Assembly: GCA_001917905.1 (NCBI GenBank)
Contig: MNEX01000041.1
Span: forward strand, 1 to 42,177
Direction of reading: 5' to 3'
Source: Acidobacteria bacterium 13_1_40CM_65_14
GTDB lineage: Bacteria > Acidobacteriota > Vicinamibacteria > Vicinamibacterales > CAVVIG01
Length of the DNA: 42,177 nt
Positions 32,029 to 41,029 of the stretch are shown in pieces (position 1 is the stretch's first letter; each line of letters begins with the position of its first letter). A program made the position numbers and the translations under genes. The notes beneath the pieces are model-generated. The model searched no databases. It worked only from the letters and a program-made list of their open reading frames with translations, and had not been told where the DNA came from.

Positions 32029-32874
32029 CTACTTCAAAAGGACGCGCGTGCCCTTGATCTTCTGGCTGCTGAGCGCGCTCAGGAAGTTCGGCACGAGCCG
32101 GTCCATGAGCTCGAAATACGAGGACAACGCTGGCGTGTTCGTCTGCGCGTTGTAGAGAATTTCTTCGCGATAGCTCTCCGAGTACATCGTCGCGCCAGTA
32201 CGGCCGTCGATGAACACGAACTTCGGACGCAGGATGAAACCGCGGCGCTCCATGTACGTGCGCATCGGGACGACGCGGCGGCGGCCAAAGCCGTCGTAGA
32301 CCTCGGTGTCGCGCTGCACGAAGCCCGAGCGCGAATGCGGCGTGAAGAGCACCGTGCCAGTCACGATGAGCGGATTCTGATATTCCTCGCCGATCTTCTT
32401 CCAGTAGGCGGTGTTTGCGAACAGACGCTCGTAGGGCTCGAGATCTTTTTCGTCCTTGATCTTCTGCGGCAGCGCCATCGTTTGAGCCCCAGCTGCCGTG
32501 TGATCCTGTCCGCCGTTGCCGTTCGGACCACCGAGGTCGCTGCCGCTGCTCGCGATCTTGTTCTGGTCCTGGGCGATATCGATGAGCGGCAGCACGTCGG
32601 CGTCGATCACCTTCATCGACGACTTGGTGCGAAGCTGACTGCGCAGGAGGCGAACGGTTTCCTGGTTGGCGTCGACATCCTCGCTGCCGCCGGCGACGAA
32701 GCCGGCCACCAGGACGCGCTGGAACGCCGAGACATCCAGCTTCGGCTGAATCGGCGTTTCGATCGGAATCTCGTAGTAGTCGGTGCCGCACGCGATCACG
32801 AAGAGCGCGGCGAGCGCGCCGACGGCCGCGAGCGCGAATCTACGGCTTGTCTTTTCCCGAACCCGTGCGGTCAT
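32029..32874 (-). CDS. Lipoprotein of unknown function, possible peptidoglycan/outer-membrane assembly type
   Basis: 281 aa from ATG 32874, overlapping the TPR gene by 35 bp. Lipobox FVIAC gives Cys29. The mature part opens with DYYEIPIETPIQPKLDVSAF and RVLVAGFVAGGSEDVD. It then has a curli-associated CsgG/penicillin-binding-activator-like layout: an alpha-beta core, LIVTGTVLFTPHS, VYDGFGRRRVVPMRTYMERR, FVFIDGRTGATMYSESYRE. CsgG-like similarity is a guess from layout. The residue range about 100-135 is Gly/Asn-rich and probably a loop. Confidence 0.75.
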   Translation of the reverse strand: MTARVREKTSRRFALAAVGALAALFVIACGTDYYEIPIETPIQPKLDVSAFQRVLVAGFVAGGSEDVDANQETVRLLRSQLRTKSSMKVIDADVLPLIDIAQDQNKIASSGSDLGGPNGNGGQDHTAAGAQTMALPQKIKDEKDLEPYERLFANTAYWKKIGEEYQNPLIVTGTVLFTPHSRSGFVQRDTEVYDGFGRRRVVPMRTYMERRGFILRPKFVFIDGRTGATMYSESYREEILYNAQTNTPALSSYFELMDRLVPNFLSALSSQKIKGTRVLLK

Positions 32875-33199
32875 TGATTTCCTTGAAGAGCTCGTAGTTC
32901 TGTCGCACCTGAGAGTTGTTCGGGTCGAGCTCGAGCGCCTTCTCGTACGCCTTGCGCGCCTTTTCGAGTTGGCCCTCGTGCTCGTAGGCAATCGCGAGAT
33001 CGTTGAACGCGGCGGCGTAGGTCGGGTCGATTTCCACCGCTTTTTCCCAGCGGTAGATCGCTTCGCGCCAGAGGCTGCGCTGCGCGACGTTGATGCCGAA
33101 TTCCACTTGGGCTTTCGCGTCGCGTCTCGCGTCGGCGAACGATGGGGAAGCCGACGCAAGGGCGGCAACGGCAACGAGGGTCGCGACGCGTGCGTTCAT
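32840..33199 (-). CDS. Periplasmic TPR-repeat protein
   Basis: 119 aa from ATG 33199. The signal peptide MNARVATLVAVAALASASPSFA is followed by two to three TPR helices pairs: LWREAIYRWEKAVEIDPTYAAAFNDLAIAYE and GQLEKARKAYEKALELDPNN (each written in part). The gene precedes and overlaps the lipoprotein gene, so the two products may act together in the envelope. Both sigma-54-like and sigma-70-like promoters lie upstream. Confidence 0.88.
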   Translation of the reverse strand: MNARVATLVAVAALASASPSFADARRDAKAQVEFGINVAQRSLWREAIYRWEKAVEIDPTYAAAFNDLAIAYEHEGQLEKARKAYEKALELDPNNSQVRQNYELFKEINDRTGSGKDKP

Positions 33200-33212
33200 G
33201 GGATTCTGGCTC

Positions 33213-33241
33213 ACTATGCCACCCGCCTTGCGCGGTTGCAA
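33213..33241 (-). promoter_or_regulatory. Sigma-70-like promoter of the TPR/lipoprotein pair
   Basis: On the minus strand TTGCAA (33241-33236), 17-bp spacer, CATAGT (33218-33213). Initiation near 33206 would leave only about seven bases before ATG 33199. Confidence 0.5.
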
Positions 33242-33272
33242 GGCATTTGGCGCTTCAATCCTGGCTGAAGCG

Positions 33273-33288
33273 AGCAAGCCATGTGCCA
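33273..33288 (-). promoter_or_regulatory. Candidate sigma-54 promoter (-24/-12)
   Basis: On the minus strand TGGCACATGGCTTGCT: the GG and GC dinucleotides are exactly ten bases apart, as in the consensus TGGCACG-N4-TTGCW, with both half-sites intact. Initiation would be near 33263, about 64 bp upstream of the TPR start. Confidence 0.55.
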
Positions 33289-33373
33289 CGGTGAAGTTTG
33301 GAAAACACGCCACTTTCAGTCGATCGTTGGGGCACGGATTTACGAATTCCGGTCAGCGCTGTCCACGCGCCGC

Positions 33374-33379
33374 TATAAT
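33374..33379 (+). promoter_or_regulatory. -10 box for dprA
   Basis: A perfect TATAAT, 95 bp before ATG 33474; the -35 is weak. The leader contains GGGAGGTCGGG and is GC-rich but without a clear terminator. Confidence 0.5.
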
Positions 33380-33473
33380 ACAGGACGGGAGGTCGGGCTC
33401 CGCGCGACATTGGCGCGGCGGCTACGACCTCCCTCGCTTTTGGTCTGGCCGCGTGGCGTGAGGTGGCGTGGTC

Positions 33474-34565
33474 ATGACCGATCTGCAGAATCTCGTCGCG
33501 TTATCGCTCCTTCCGTCGTGGTCTTGGCTGCACGCCGCTGAACACCTGCGCGCGGGCGATACAGCCGGCGCGGCACTCCAACGCCTGCTCATCGAGCATT
33601 GGCGCGATCAGCCCGACAAAGCGGCGACGCTCCAGACCCGCGCGGTGGCGGCGATTCGCCGTGCGGAGGAGCACGGAATCGCTGCGGTGCCGTGGAGCGA
33701 TGCGCGATATCCCGCGGCACTCACGACGATCGTCGATCCGCCTCCGGTGCTCTGGGTGCGCGGCGTTGTCGACGCGCTGAGCGCGCACGCGGTGGCTATC
33801 GTCGGATCGCGTGCGGGAACGCCGTACGCGCTCGCCGTTGCCGAGCGGCTCGCCGCCGATCTTGCCGCGCGTGGCGTCGTGATTGTCAGCGGGCTCGCGC
33901 GCGGCGTCGATTCCGCGGCGCATCGTGGCGCGCTGACTGGCGGCGCGACCGTGGCGGTCCTCGGCTCGGGCGTCGACGTGTTGTATCCGCCCGAACACGC
34001 GCCGCTCGCGCGTGAGATCGAGAAGGAGGGCGCCGTCATCAGCGAGCTCGTGCCGGGCACACCGCCGCAGCAGTGGTTCTTTCCGCTGCGGAATCGGATC
34101 ATCAGCGGACTGTCGCGCGCGGTGGTCGTGATCGAGGCCGGCGAAAAGAGCGGTTCGCTCATTACGGCGCGCTGCGCGCTCGAGCAGGGCCGCGACGTGC
34201 TGGCCGTCCCAGGCAACGTCCTGAGCGGCCGTAACCGCGGTGCCCATGCCCTGTTACGCGACGGTGCAAAGATTGTGGAGTCCGCGGACGATATTCTGGA
34301 AGAGCTGCAGATGTGCGCGCCAGCCCGGCCGCCCGGAACACGCTCGGCCGCGCCGCCGGTGGACCCGATTCTTGCCTGCCTGACGCCGGGCGAGCCGAGT
34401 GATCTCGACGCGCTGGCCGAGCGATCGGGGCTCAGTCCGTCGCGGTTGTTGCCTCGACTATTCGAGCTGGAATTGCAGGGATCGGTGGCGCGTGTGGGCG
34501 GCGGCCGATTCGTCCGGGTTGACAGTTCGTGCTACGGTGGAAATACGGACCTCGGTGAAGGCTAA
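33474..34565 (+). CDS. dprA: DNA-processing protein DprA
   Basis: 363 aa from ATG 33474 with GAGGTGG upstream. The Rossmann-like DprA core: AIVGSRAGTPYA, VVIVSGLARGVDSAAHRGAL, VAVLGSGVDVLYPPEH, WFFPLRNRIISGLSRAVVVIEA, AVPGNVLSGRNRGAHALLRDGA. A C-terminal winged-helix domain begins around residue 300 (LACLTPGEPSDLDALAERSGLS). It loads RecA on incoming ssDNA, which implies natural transformation together with comF. It is followed closely by topA. Confidence 0.95.
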   Translation: MTDLQNLVALSLLPSWSWLHAAEHLRAGDTAGAALQRLLIEHWRDQPDKAATLQTRAVAAIRRAEEHGIAAVPWSDARYPAALTTIVDPPPVLWVRGVVDALSAHAVAIVGSRAGTPYALAVAERLAADLAARGVVIVSGLARGVDSAAHRGALTGGATVAVLGSGVDVLYPPEHAPLAREIEKEGAVISELVPGTPPQQWFFPLRNRIISGLSRAVVVIEAGEKSGSLITARCALEQGRDVLAVPGNVLSGRNRGAHALLRDGAKIVESADDILEELQMCAPARPPGTRSAAPPVDPILACLTPGEPSDLDALAERSGLSPSRLLPRLFELELQGSVARVGGGRFVRVDSSCYGGNTDLGEG

Positions 34566-34572
34566 GGACTCA

Positions 34573-37032
34573 ATGGCAAAAGCACTCGTGGTGGTCGAGT
34601 CACCCGCCAAGGCGAAGACCATCAACAGATACCTCGGACGCGACTACAAGGTCATCGCGTCGATGGGTCACATCCGCGACCTGCCGAAGAGCAAACTGGG
34701 TGTGGACGTCGAGAACGACTTCGCCGAGGAGTACGAATCGATCGCCACGCGCAAGAAGGTGATCAAAGAGCTGAAGGATGCGGCGAAGGACGCGTCGGAC
34801 ATCTACGTGGCGACCGACCCCGATCGCGAAGGCGAAGCGATCGGCTGGCATCTGGCGCAGGAGCTCGGCGGACGCAAGCGCAAGATTCACCGCCTGACGT
34901 TCAACGAGATCACGAAGAAGGCGATTCAGGCCGCGATCAAGCAGCCGGGCGTCATCGACGAGAAGATGGTCGACGCGCAGCGCGCACGCCGCGTGCTCGA
35001 TCGACTCGTCGGCTACAAGCTCAGTCCGCTGCTCTGGGACAAGGTGCGCCGCGGTCTCAGCGCCGGCCGCGTCCAGTCGGTCGCCTTGAAGCTGGTGTGC
35101 GATCGCGAGCGCGAGATCGAGCGGTTCGTGCCCGAAGAGTACTGGCACGTCTTCGCGCGGCTCGCCGGCGCGCAGCCACCGGAGTTCGAAGCGAAGCTGT
35201 TCAAGAAGAGCGGCGATGCCGTGACGGTCGCCAACGAGGAGCAGTCGAAGGCCATCCTCGCCGATCTCGAGCGCGCGTCGTGGACCGTGACGTCGGTGGT
35301 CACCAAGGAGCGCAAGCGTCATGCGCCGGCGCCGTTCATCACGAGCAAGCTCCAGCAGACGGCGCGCTTCCCGGTCAAAAAGACGATGATGATCGCGCAG
35401 CAGCTGTACGAGGGCGGGATCGAGATCCCCGAGCTGACCGGCGGTCTCATCACCTACATGCGCACCGACTCGGTGCGCGTGGCGGACGAAGCGCTCGTCG
35501 CGGTCCGCGATCACATCAAGACGACGTTCGGCGACGAGTATCTGCCGGAGAAGGCGACCTACTACAAGTCGAAATCGGACGCGCAGGACGCGCACGAGGC
35601 GATCCGGCCGACGTCGTTGCAGCACGATCCCGAGACGGTGAAGTCGTTTCTCACGTCGGATCAGTACTCCCTTTACCGGTTGATCTGGAATCGCTTCGTC
35701 GCGTCGCAGATGAATCCCGCGACGTTCGATGAAACAACGGTCGACATCGCGGCCGGCGACTACGTGTTCCGTGTCAAGGGCACCGTGCCGAAGTTCGCCG
35801 GCTGGATGGCGACCTACGGCCTCACGCCTGGCCAGCCTGAGCCAAGGGAAGGCGAGGACACCCGACCGCGAGAGTCTCCGCTCGAGCGCGAGGGGGAAGA
35901 CGAAGACGGCGTCTCGGGCGTCCTGCCGCAGCTGGCCGAAGGCGATCGGCTCGAGTTGAAGGCGCTGCGTCCCGAGCAGAAGTTCACGCAGCCGCCGCCG
36001 CGATTCTCCGAGGCCACACTGGTCAAGGAACTGGAAGAGAACGGCATCGGCCGCCCGAGCACGTACGCGTCGATCATCAGCGTGCTGCAGGATCGCGACT
36101 ACGTGAACAAGATCGAAGGCCGGTTCAAGCCAACCGCGCTCGGCGTCATCATCAGCGACCTGCTGACGAAGAGCTTCGACGACATCATCGACGTCGAGTA
36201 CACGCGATCGCTCGAGGACGATCTCGACAAGATCGAGCAGGGCAAGACCGATTACGTGAAGACCCTGGGCGACTTCTACAAGAAGTTCAAGAAGGACCTC
36301 TCGAAAGCCGGCAAGGAAATGGACGATCTCAAGAAAGGGATCGACATCGGCGAGGCCTGCGACAAATGCGGATCGCCGATGCTGAAGCGCGTCGGCAAGT
36401 TCGGGCCCTTCATCGCGTGCAGCGCGTATCCGGACTGCACGAACACGCGCGAGGTGGAGGAGCAGCAGCCCGAATCCGAGTCGGGTGACGAAGAGATCGA
36501 GCCGTGCGAGAACTGCGGCAAGCCGATGGCGGTCAAGCGCGGCCGCTTCGGCCAGTTCCTCGCGTGCACCGGCTATCCCGAGTGCAAGACGACGAGAAAG
36601 CTGATCGCGACCAAGCACGGCGGGTTGAAAGCGGCGAAACCCGATCAGATTCTCGACGAGAAGTGTCCGCGCTGCGGCTCCAATCTGGTGATCAAGCAGG
36701 GACGGTTCGGCGAGTTCACGGCGTGCACGAGCTATCCCGAGTGCAAGTACGTCAAGCACAAGACGACCGGTGTCATCTGTCCGAAGGACGGCGACAAGGG
36801 CGGCGAGATCGTCGAGCGCAAGTCGCGCCGCGGCAAGATCTTCTTCGGCTGCTCGAACTATCCGGACTGCGACTTCGTCCTCTGGAACCGGCCGGTCAAC
36901 GAAAAATGCCCGAAGTGCGGCGCGCCGTACCTGATCGAGAAGACGACGAAGAAACACGGCCGGCAGATCCTCTGCAACGACGACGACTGCGATTACGTTC
37001 GCAGCGAGGAACTCGTCGAGACACCCGCCTGA
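34573..37032 (+). CDS. topA: DNA topoisomerase I (type IA)
   Basis: 819 aa from ATG 34573, seven bases after dprA, with AAGGA overlapping the dprA stop. The Toprim domain starts ALVVVESPAKAKTI and has TDPDREGE (81-88). The catalytic Tyr295 is in LITYMRTDSVR. The C-terminal third has five Cys4-type zinc modules (CDKCGSPM, CENCGKPM, CPRCGSNL, CPKDGDKG in a variant form, and CPKCGAPY). A charged insertion (about 415-445, GQPEPREGEDTRPRES) separates core segments. Confidence 0.97.
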   Translation: MAKALVVVESPAKAKTINRYLGRDYKVIASMGHIRDLPKSKLGVDVENDFAEEYESIATRKKVIKELKDAAKDASDIYVATDPDREGEAIGWHLAQELGGRKRKIHRLTFNEITKKAIQAAIKQPGVIDEKMVDAQRARRVLDRLVGYKLSPLLWDKVRRGLSAGRVQSVALKLVCDREREIERFVPEEYWHVFARLAGAQPPEFEAKLFKKSGDAVTVANEEQSKAILADLERASWTVTSVVTKERKRHAPAPFITSKLQQTARFPVKKTMMIAQQLYEGGIEIPELTGGLITYMRTDSVRVADEALVAVRDHIKTTFGDEYLPEKATYYKSKSDAQDAHEAIRPTSLQHDPETVKSFLTSDQYSLYRLIWNRFVASQMNPATFDETTVDIAAGDYVFRVKGTVPKFAGWMATYGLTPGQPEPREGEDTRPRESPLEREGEDEDGVSGVLPQLAEGDRLELKALRPEQKFTQPPPRFSEATLVKELEENGIGRPSTYASIISVLQDRDYVNKIEGRFKPTALGVIISDLLTKSFDDIIDVEYTRSLEDDLDKIEQGKTDYVKTLGDFYKKFKKDLSKAGKEMDDLKKGIDIGEACDKCGSPMLKRVGKFGPFIACSAYPDCTNTREVEEQQPESESGDEEIEPCENCGKPMAVKRGRFGQFLACTGYPECKTTRKLIATKHGGLKAAKPDQILDEKCPRCGSNLVIKQGRFGEFTACTSYPECKYVKHKTTGVICPKDGDKGGEIVERKSRRGKIFFGCSNYPDCDFVLWNRPVNEKCPKCGAPYLIEKTTKKHGRQILCNDDDCDYVRSEELVETPA

Positions 37033-37059
37033 GGTACGCACTGAGCGGACAGTCGCCAC

Positions 37060-37117
37060 AAGCAGAGCGCCGAGCGAACGAGCGAGGCGCGACAGGCGCT
37101 GGGGGTGGCCCCAGCGC
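37060..37117 (+). repeat. GC-rich hairpin repeat before trmFO
   Basis: GCGAGCG-rich lead-in, then a perfect 9-bp stem GCGCTGGGG (37096-37104) with CCCCAGCGC (37109-37117), loop GTGG. It resembles the two blocks inserted in uvrA. It could end topA transcription, but no T-run follows. Confidence 0.6.
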
Positions 37118-37127
37118 AAAGTAAAAG

Positions 37128-38582
37128 ATGATCCGTGTCATTGGCGGCGGTCTCGCCGGATGTGAGGCCGCGTGGCAGGCCGCGTCGCAGGGTGTGCCGG
37201 TCACGCTGTACGAGATGCGGCCGGTGCGGCCGACCGCCGTTCACAAAACCGATCGCCTCGCCGAGCTCGTGTGCTCGAATTCCTTCCGCGGCGACAAACT
37301 CGACAACGCTGTGGGGCTGCTGAAGGAAGAGATGCGGCGGCTCGGCTCGCTCGTGATGCGCGCGGCCGAGGCGAGCCGGGTGCCCGCGGGCGCGGCGCTG
37401 GCCGTCGATCGCGAGCGGTTCGCGGAAACCATCACCACCGCGTTGAACGATCACCCGCTCATCACGATCGTCCGCGAGGAGATGACCGCGATTCCAGAGT
37501 CCAGTGACCGCGCGCCGGTCATCGTTGCCACCGGACCACTGACGTCGGACGCGCTGTCCTCTGACATCGCGCAACTGGTCGGCAGCGACCATTTGTATTT
37601 CTACGACGCGATCAGCCCGATTGTCCTCGCGGAGACGATCGATCGGTCGAAAGTCTTCCGCGCGTCGCGGTGGAATCGCAGCATTCGCCCGGTCCGGCTC
37701 AAGCCGGACGCCACCGACACCGGTGGCGTCCGCCTTCCCGTCGGCGAACCTCGGGGCAGGCAGGCGGACCAACCCGCGTGCGGCGTCGACGATGGCGAAG
37801 GCGACTACTTGAACTGCCCGCTGACGCGCGAAGAGTACGATCGTTTCTACGACGCGCTCGTCACGGCCGAATCGGCGACCGTGCACGACTTCGACAAGGA
37901 GCGGTTTTTCGAAGGGTGCCTGCCGATCGAGGTGATGGCGCATCGCGGCCGCGACACGCTGCGGTTCGGACCGATGAAACCGGTCGGTCTCACCGATCCG
38001 CGAACGGGCCGCGAGCCGTACGCGGCCGTGCAGCTCCGGCAGGACAACCTGGCCGGCGATCACTTCAGCCTCGTCGGCTTCCAGACGCAGATCAAGTGGG
38101 GCGATCAGGCGCGTGTACTGCGGCTCATCCCGGGACTCGAGCAGGCGGAGTTTGTCCGTTTCGGGATGGTGCACCGCAATACCTACGTGAATGGTCCCAC
38201 GGTGCTCGCCGAAACGTGGCAGGTCCGCGTCCGCCCCACGGTGTTCTTCGCCGGCCAGATGTCCGGCGTCGAAGGCTACGTCGAGTCGGCCGCATCTGGA
38301 TTGATCGCCGGCTTGAACGCGGCAGCGCTCGTGAAAGGCGAGGCGCCGGCGACGCCACCGCGCACGACGGCAATTGGCGCTCTCGCGTATTACGTGTCGC
38401 ACGCCGATCCTGCGCACTACGAGCCGTCGAACATCACCTTCGGTATCATGGCGCCGCTGCCGCGAGCGCCGCGTAGCAAGATGGCGCGAAAGCTCGCCTT
38501 GTCGGAACGCGCGCTCGCTGACTTGCAGACCTGGCTCCATGCACGCGCATCTCAAAGCGTTTCTGAAGTTTCTCGCGCTTAA
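37128..38582 (+). CDS. trmFO: Methylenetetrahydrofolate-tRNA-(uracil-5-)-methyltransferase TrmFO, with an in-frame repeat insertion
   Basis: 484 aa, about 35-40 residues longer than the family norm. The FAD-binding start is MIRVIGGGLAGCEAAWQAA. Other marks are LAELVCSNSFRGDKLDNAVGLLKEEM, FYDAISPIVLAETID, GDYLNCPLTREEYDRFYDAL, RFGPMKPVGL, QLRQDN, FFAGQMSGVEGYVESAASGL (each family-typical). Residues about 186-222, between ASRWNRS and GEGDYLNCP, come from a REP-like insertion. It makes m5U54 in tRNA. xerC starts inside its 3' end. Confidence 0.96.
   Translation: MIRVIGGGLAGCEAAWQAASQGVPVTLYEMRPVRPTAVHKTDRLAELVCSNSFRGDKLDNAVGLLKEEMRRLGSLVMRAAEASRVPAGAALAVDRERFAETITTALNDHPLITIVREEMTAIPESSDRAPVIVATGPLTSDALSSDIAQLVGSDHLYFYDAISPIVLAETIDRSKVFRASRWNRSIRPVRLKPDATDTGGVRLPVGEPRGRQADQPACGVDDGEGDYLNCPLTREEYDRFYDALVTAESATVHDFDKERFFEGCLPIEVMAHRGRDTLRFGPMKPVGLTDPRTGREPYAAVQLRQDNLAGDHFSLVGFQTQIKWGDQARVLRLIPGLEQAEFVRFGMVHRNTYVNGPTVLAETWQVRVRPTVFFAGQMSGVEGYVESAASGLIAGLNAAALVKGEAPATPPRTTAIGALAYYVSHADPAHYEPSNITFGIMAPLPRAPRSKMARKLALSERALADLQTWLHARASQSVSEVSRA
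37692..37732 (+). repeat. REP-like double hairpin inside trmFO
   Basis: First hairpin GTCCGGCT-CA-AGCCGGAC (37692-37709), then CGGACGCCACCG with CGGTGGCGTCCG (37705-37732, 12-bp stem sharing bases with the first). The translated part reads PVRLKPDATDTGGVRL. VRLKPD is a phrase I recall from many Acidobacteria ORFs that read through this repeat. Confidence 0.75.
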
Positions 38583-39552
38583 TCGCAACGCCTCCGCGCA
38601 TACGGTGCGCGCGTACGAAAGCGACCTGTCCCAGTTTCTCGATCACGCCGCCGCAGGTGCGGGCATCAGGCGCAGCGAGCTCGATCCCTCTCGCCTGGAC
38701 CGTGTCGCGCTCCGCGCCTTTCTCGCCGAGGTCCATCGTCAGGGTCAGTCGCGCGCGACGGCGGCGCGGAAGCTCGCCGCCGTTCGCACCTTTCTGCGAT
38801 ACCTCCGCCGCGAGGGCGCGATCGACGACGACCCCGGCGCGCTCGTCGCCACGCCGAAGCGCGACATCCGGATGCCGGCGCATCTGTCGGAGGGGGAGAT
38901 GGACGCGCTGCTCGCGGCACCCGCCGGCGATACGCCGCTCAGCCGCCGCGACCGCGCGATTCTGGAGCTGTTCTATGCGTCAGGACTGCGGTTGAGCGAG
39001 CTGGCTGGTCTCGATTCGGACGATGTGAATCTCAGCGCGAAGATGGTGCGTGTTCTCGGCAAGGGGGGAAAGGAACGCATCGTGCCGTTCAACACGAGCA
39101 CGGCCTCGGCGATTCGCGAGTATTTGAAGGACCGCAATCTGATCGTAGCCGGGCAGGAAAGGCAGGATAGGCGGGATGGGAAAAGACAGCGCCCATCCGG
39201 CCTGTCCCGCCCATCCAGCCCGTCCCACCCAGAAAGCCCGTTGTTCGTGAACTATCGTGGTGGGCGGTTGACCGTGCGCAGCATCGATCGGCTGGTGCGG
39301 CGATACGTGGCGGCGACGAGCACGCGATTGGGAATCAGCCCGCACGCGCTGCGGCATTCCTTCGCGACGCATCTCCTACAGCGAGGGGCGGATCTTCGAG
39401 TGATCCAGGAGTTGCTTGGCCATGCGCGTCTCAGCACCACGCAGCGCTATACGCACGTGAATACCGCGCAGTTGTTAGAGGTTTACAGGAACAGCCATCC
39501 GAGGGCTGGACGGGCAGGACGGGCAGGAGGGGCTGGAAAGGCAGGAGGGTAA
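38539..39552 (+). CDS. xerC: Tyrosine recombinase XerC, with repeat-derived insertion and tail
   Basis: 337 aa from ATG 38539, overlapping trmFO by 44 bp. Catalytic residues: Arg151 (SGLRLSEL), Lys175 (GKGGKER), His269 and Arg272 (PHALRHSFATHL), His295 (LGHARLS), and nucleophile Tyr304 (QRYTHV). It resolves chromosome dimers at dif. Residues about 204-232 (between DRNLIVAG and SPLFVNYRGG) are a Gln/Arg/Ser/Pro-rich stretch encoded by phrase repeats. The last 15 residues (AGRAGRAGGAGKAGG) are encoded by another phrase array in place of the usual end. Confidence 0.93.
   Translation: MHAHLKAFLKFLALNRNASAHTVRAYESDLSQFLDHAAAGAGIRRSELDPSRLDRVALRAFLAEVHRQGQSRATAARKLAAVRTFLRYLRREGAIDDDPGALVATPKRDIRMPAHLSEGEMDALLAAPAGDTPLSRRDRAILELFYASGLRLSELAGLDSDDVNLSAKMVRVLGKGGKERIVPFNTSTASAIREYLKDRNLIVAGQERQDRRDGKRQRPSGLSRPSSPSHPESPLFVNYRGGRLTVRSIDRLVRRYVAATSTRLGISPHALRHSFATHLLQRGADLRVIQELLGHARLSTTQRYTHVNTAQLLEVYRNSHPRAGRAGRAGGAGKAGG
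39151..39231. repeat. Phrase-repeat palindrome P4 inside xerC (9-nt phrase)
   Basis: Left arm 9-mers: GGGCAGGAA, AGGCAGGAT, AGGCGGGAT, GGGA. The right arm (39191-39231) read on the minus strand: GGGTGGGAC, GGGCTGGAT, GGGCGGGAC, AGGCCGGAT, GGGCG. The core is GGCNGGA with variable bases between. The whole block keeps the xerC frame. Confidence 0.75.
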
Positions 39553-39589
39553 GTTCCCTCCCGCCGTCCCGCCGATCTGCCTATCCCGC

Positions 39590-39592
<3 letters not shown>
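39503..39592. repeat. Phrase-repeat palindrome P5 (9-nt phrase) between xerC and the NtrC-type gene
   Basis: Left arm: GGGCTGGAC, GGGCAGGAC, GGGCAGGAG, GGGCTGGAA, AGGCAGGAG, GG, running into the xerC TAA. The right arm on the minus strand starts at the TAG stop of the regulator gene: TAGGCGGGA, TAGGCAGAT, CGGCGGGAC, GGCGGGAGG. It could serve as a shared convergent terminator. Confidence 0.75.
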
Positions 39593-41014
<1,422 letters not shown>

Positions 41015-41029
41015 TCGTTGCCTCTCTCC

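Noticed and set aside
31934-32791. Extension of the rplU frame upstream to a 390-residue protein
   Set aside because: L21 is complete from ATG 31933, a promoter lies in between, and the upstream frame is a shadow of the lipoprotein gene.
37096-37117. Rho-independent terminator after topA
   Set aside because: The stem is good but is followed by AAAGTAAAAG rather than T residues on either relevant strand, and it resembles repeat copies in uvrA; kept only as a repeat.
34600-37119. 839-codon open frame antisense to topA
   Set aside because: Composition (Leu/Arg/Val/Asp-rich without motifs) and perfect overlap with a clear topA identify it as a shadow.
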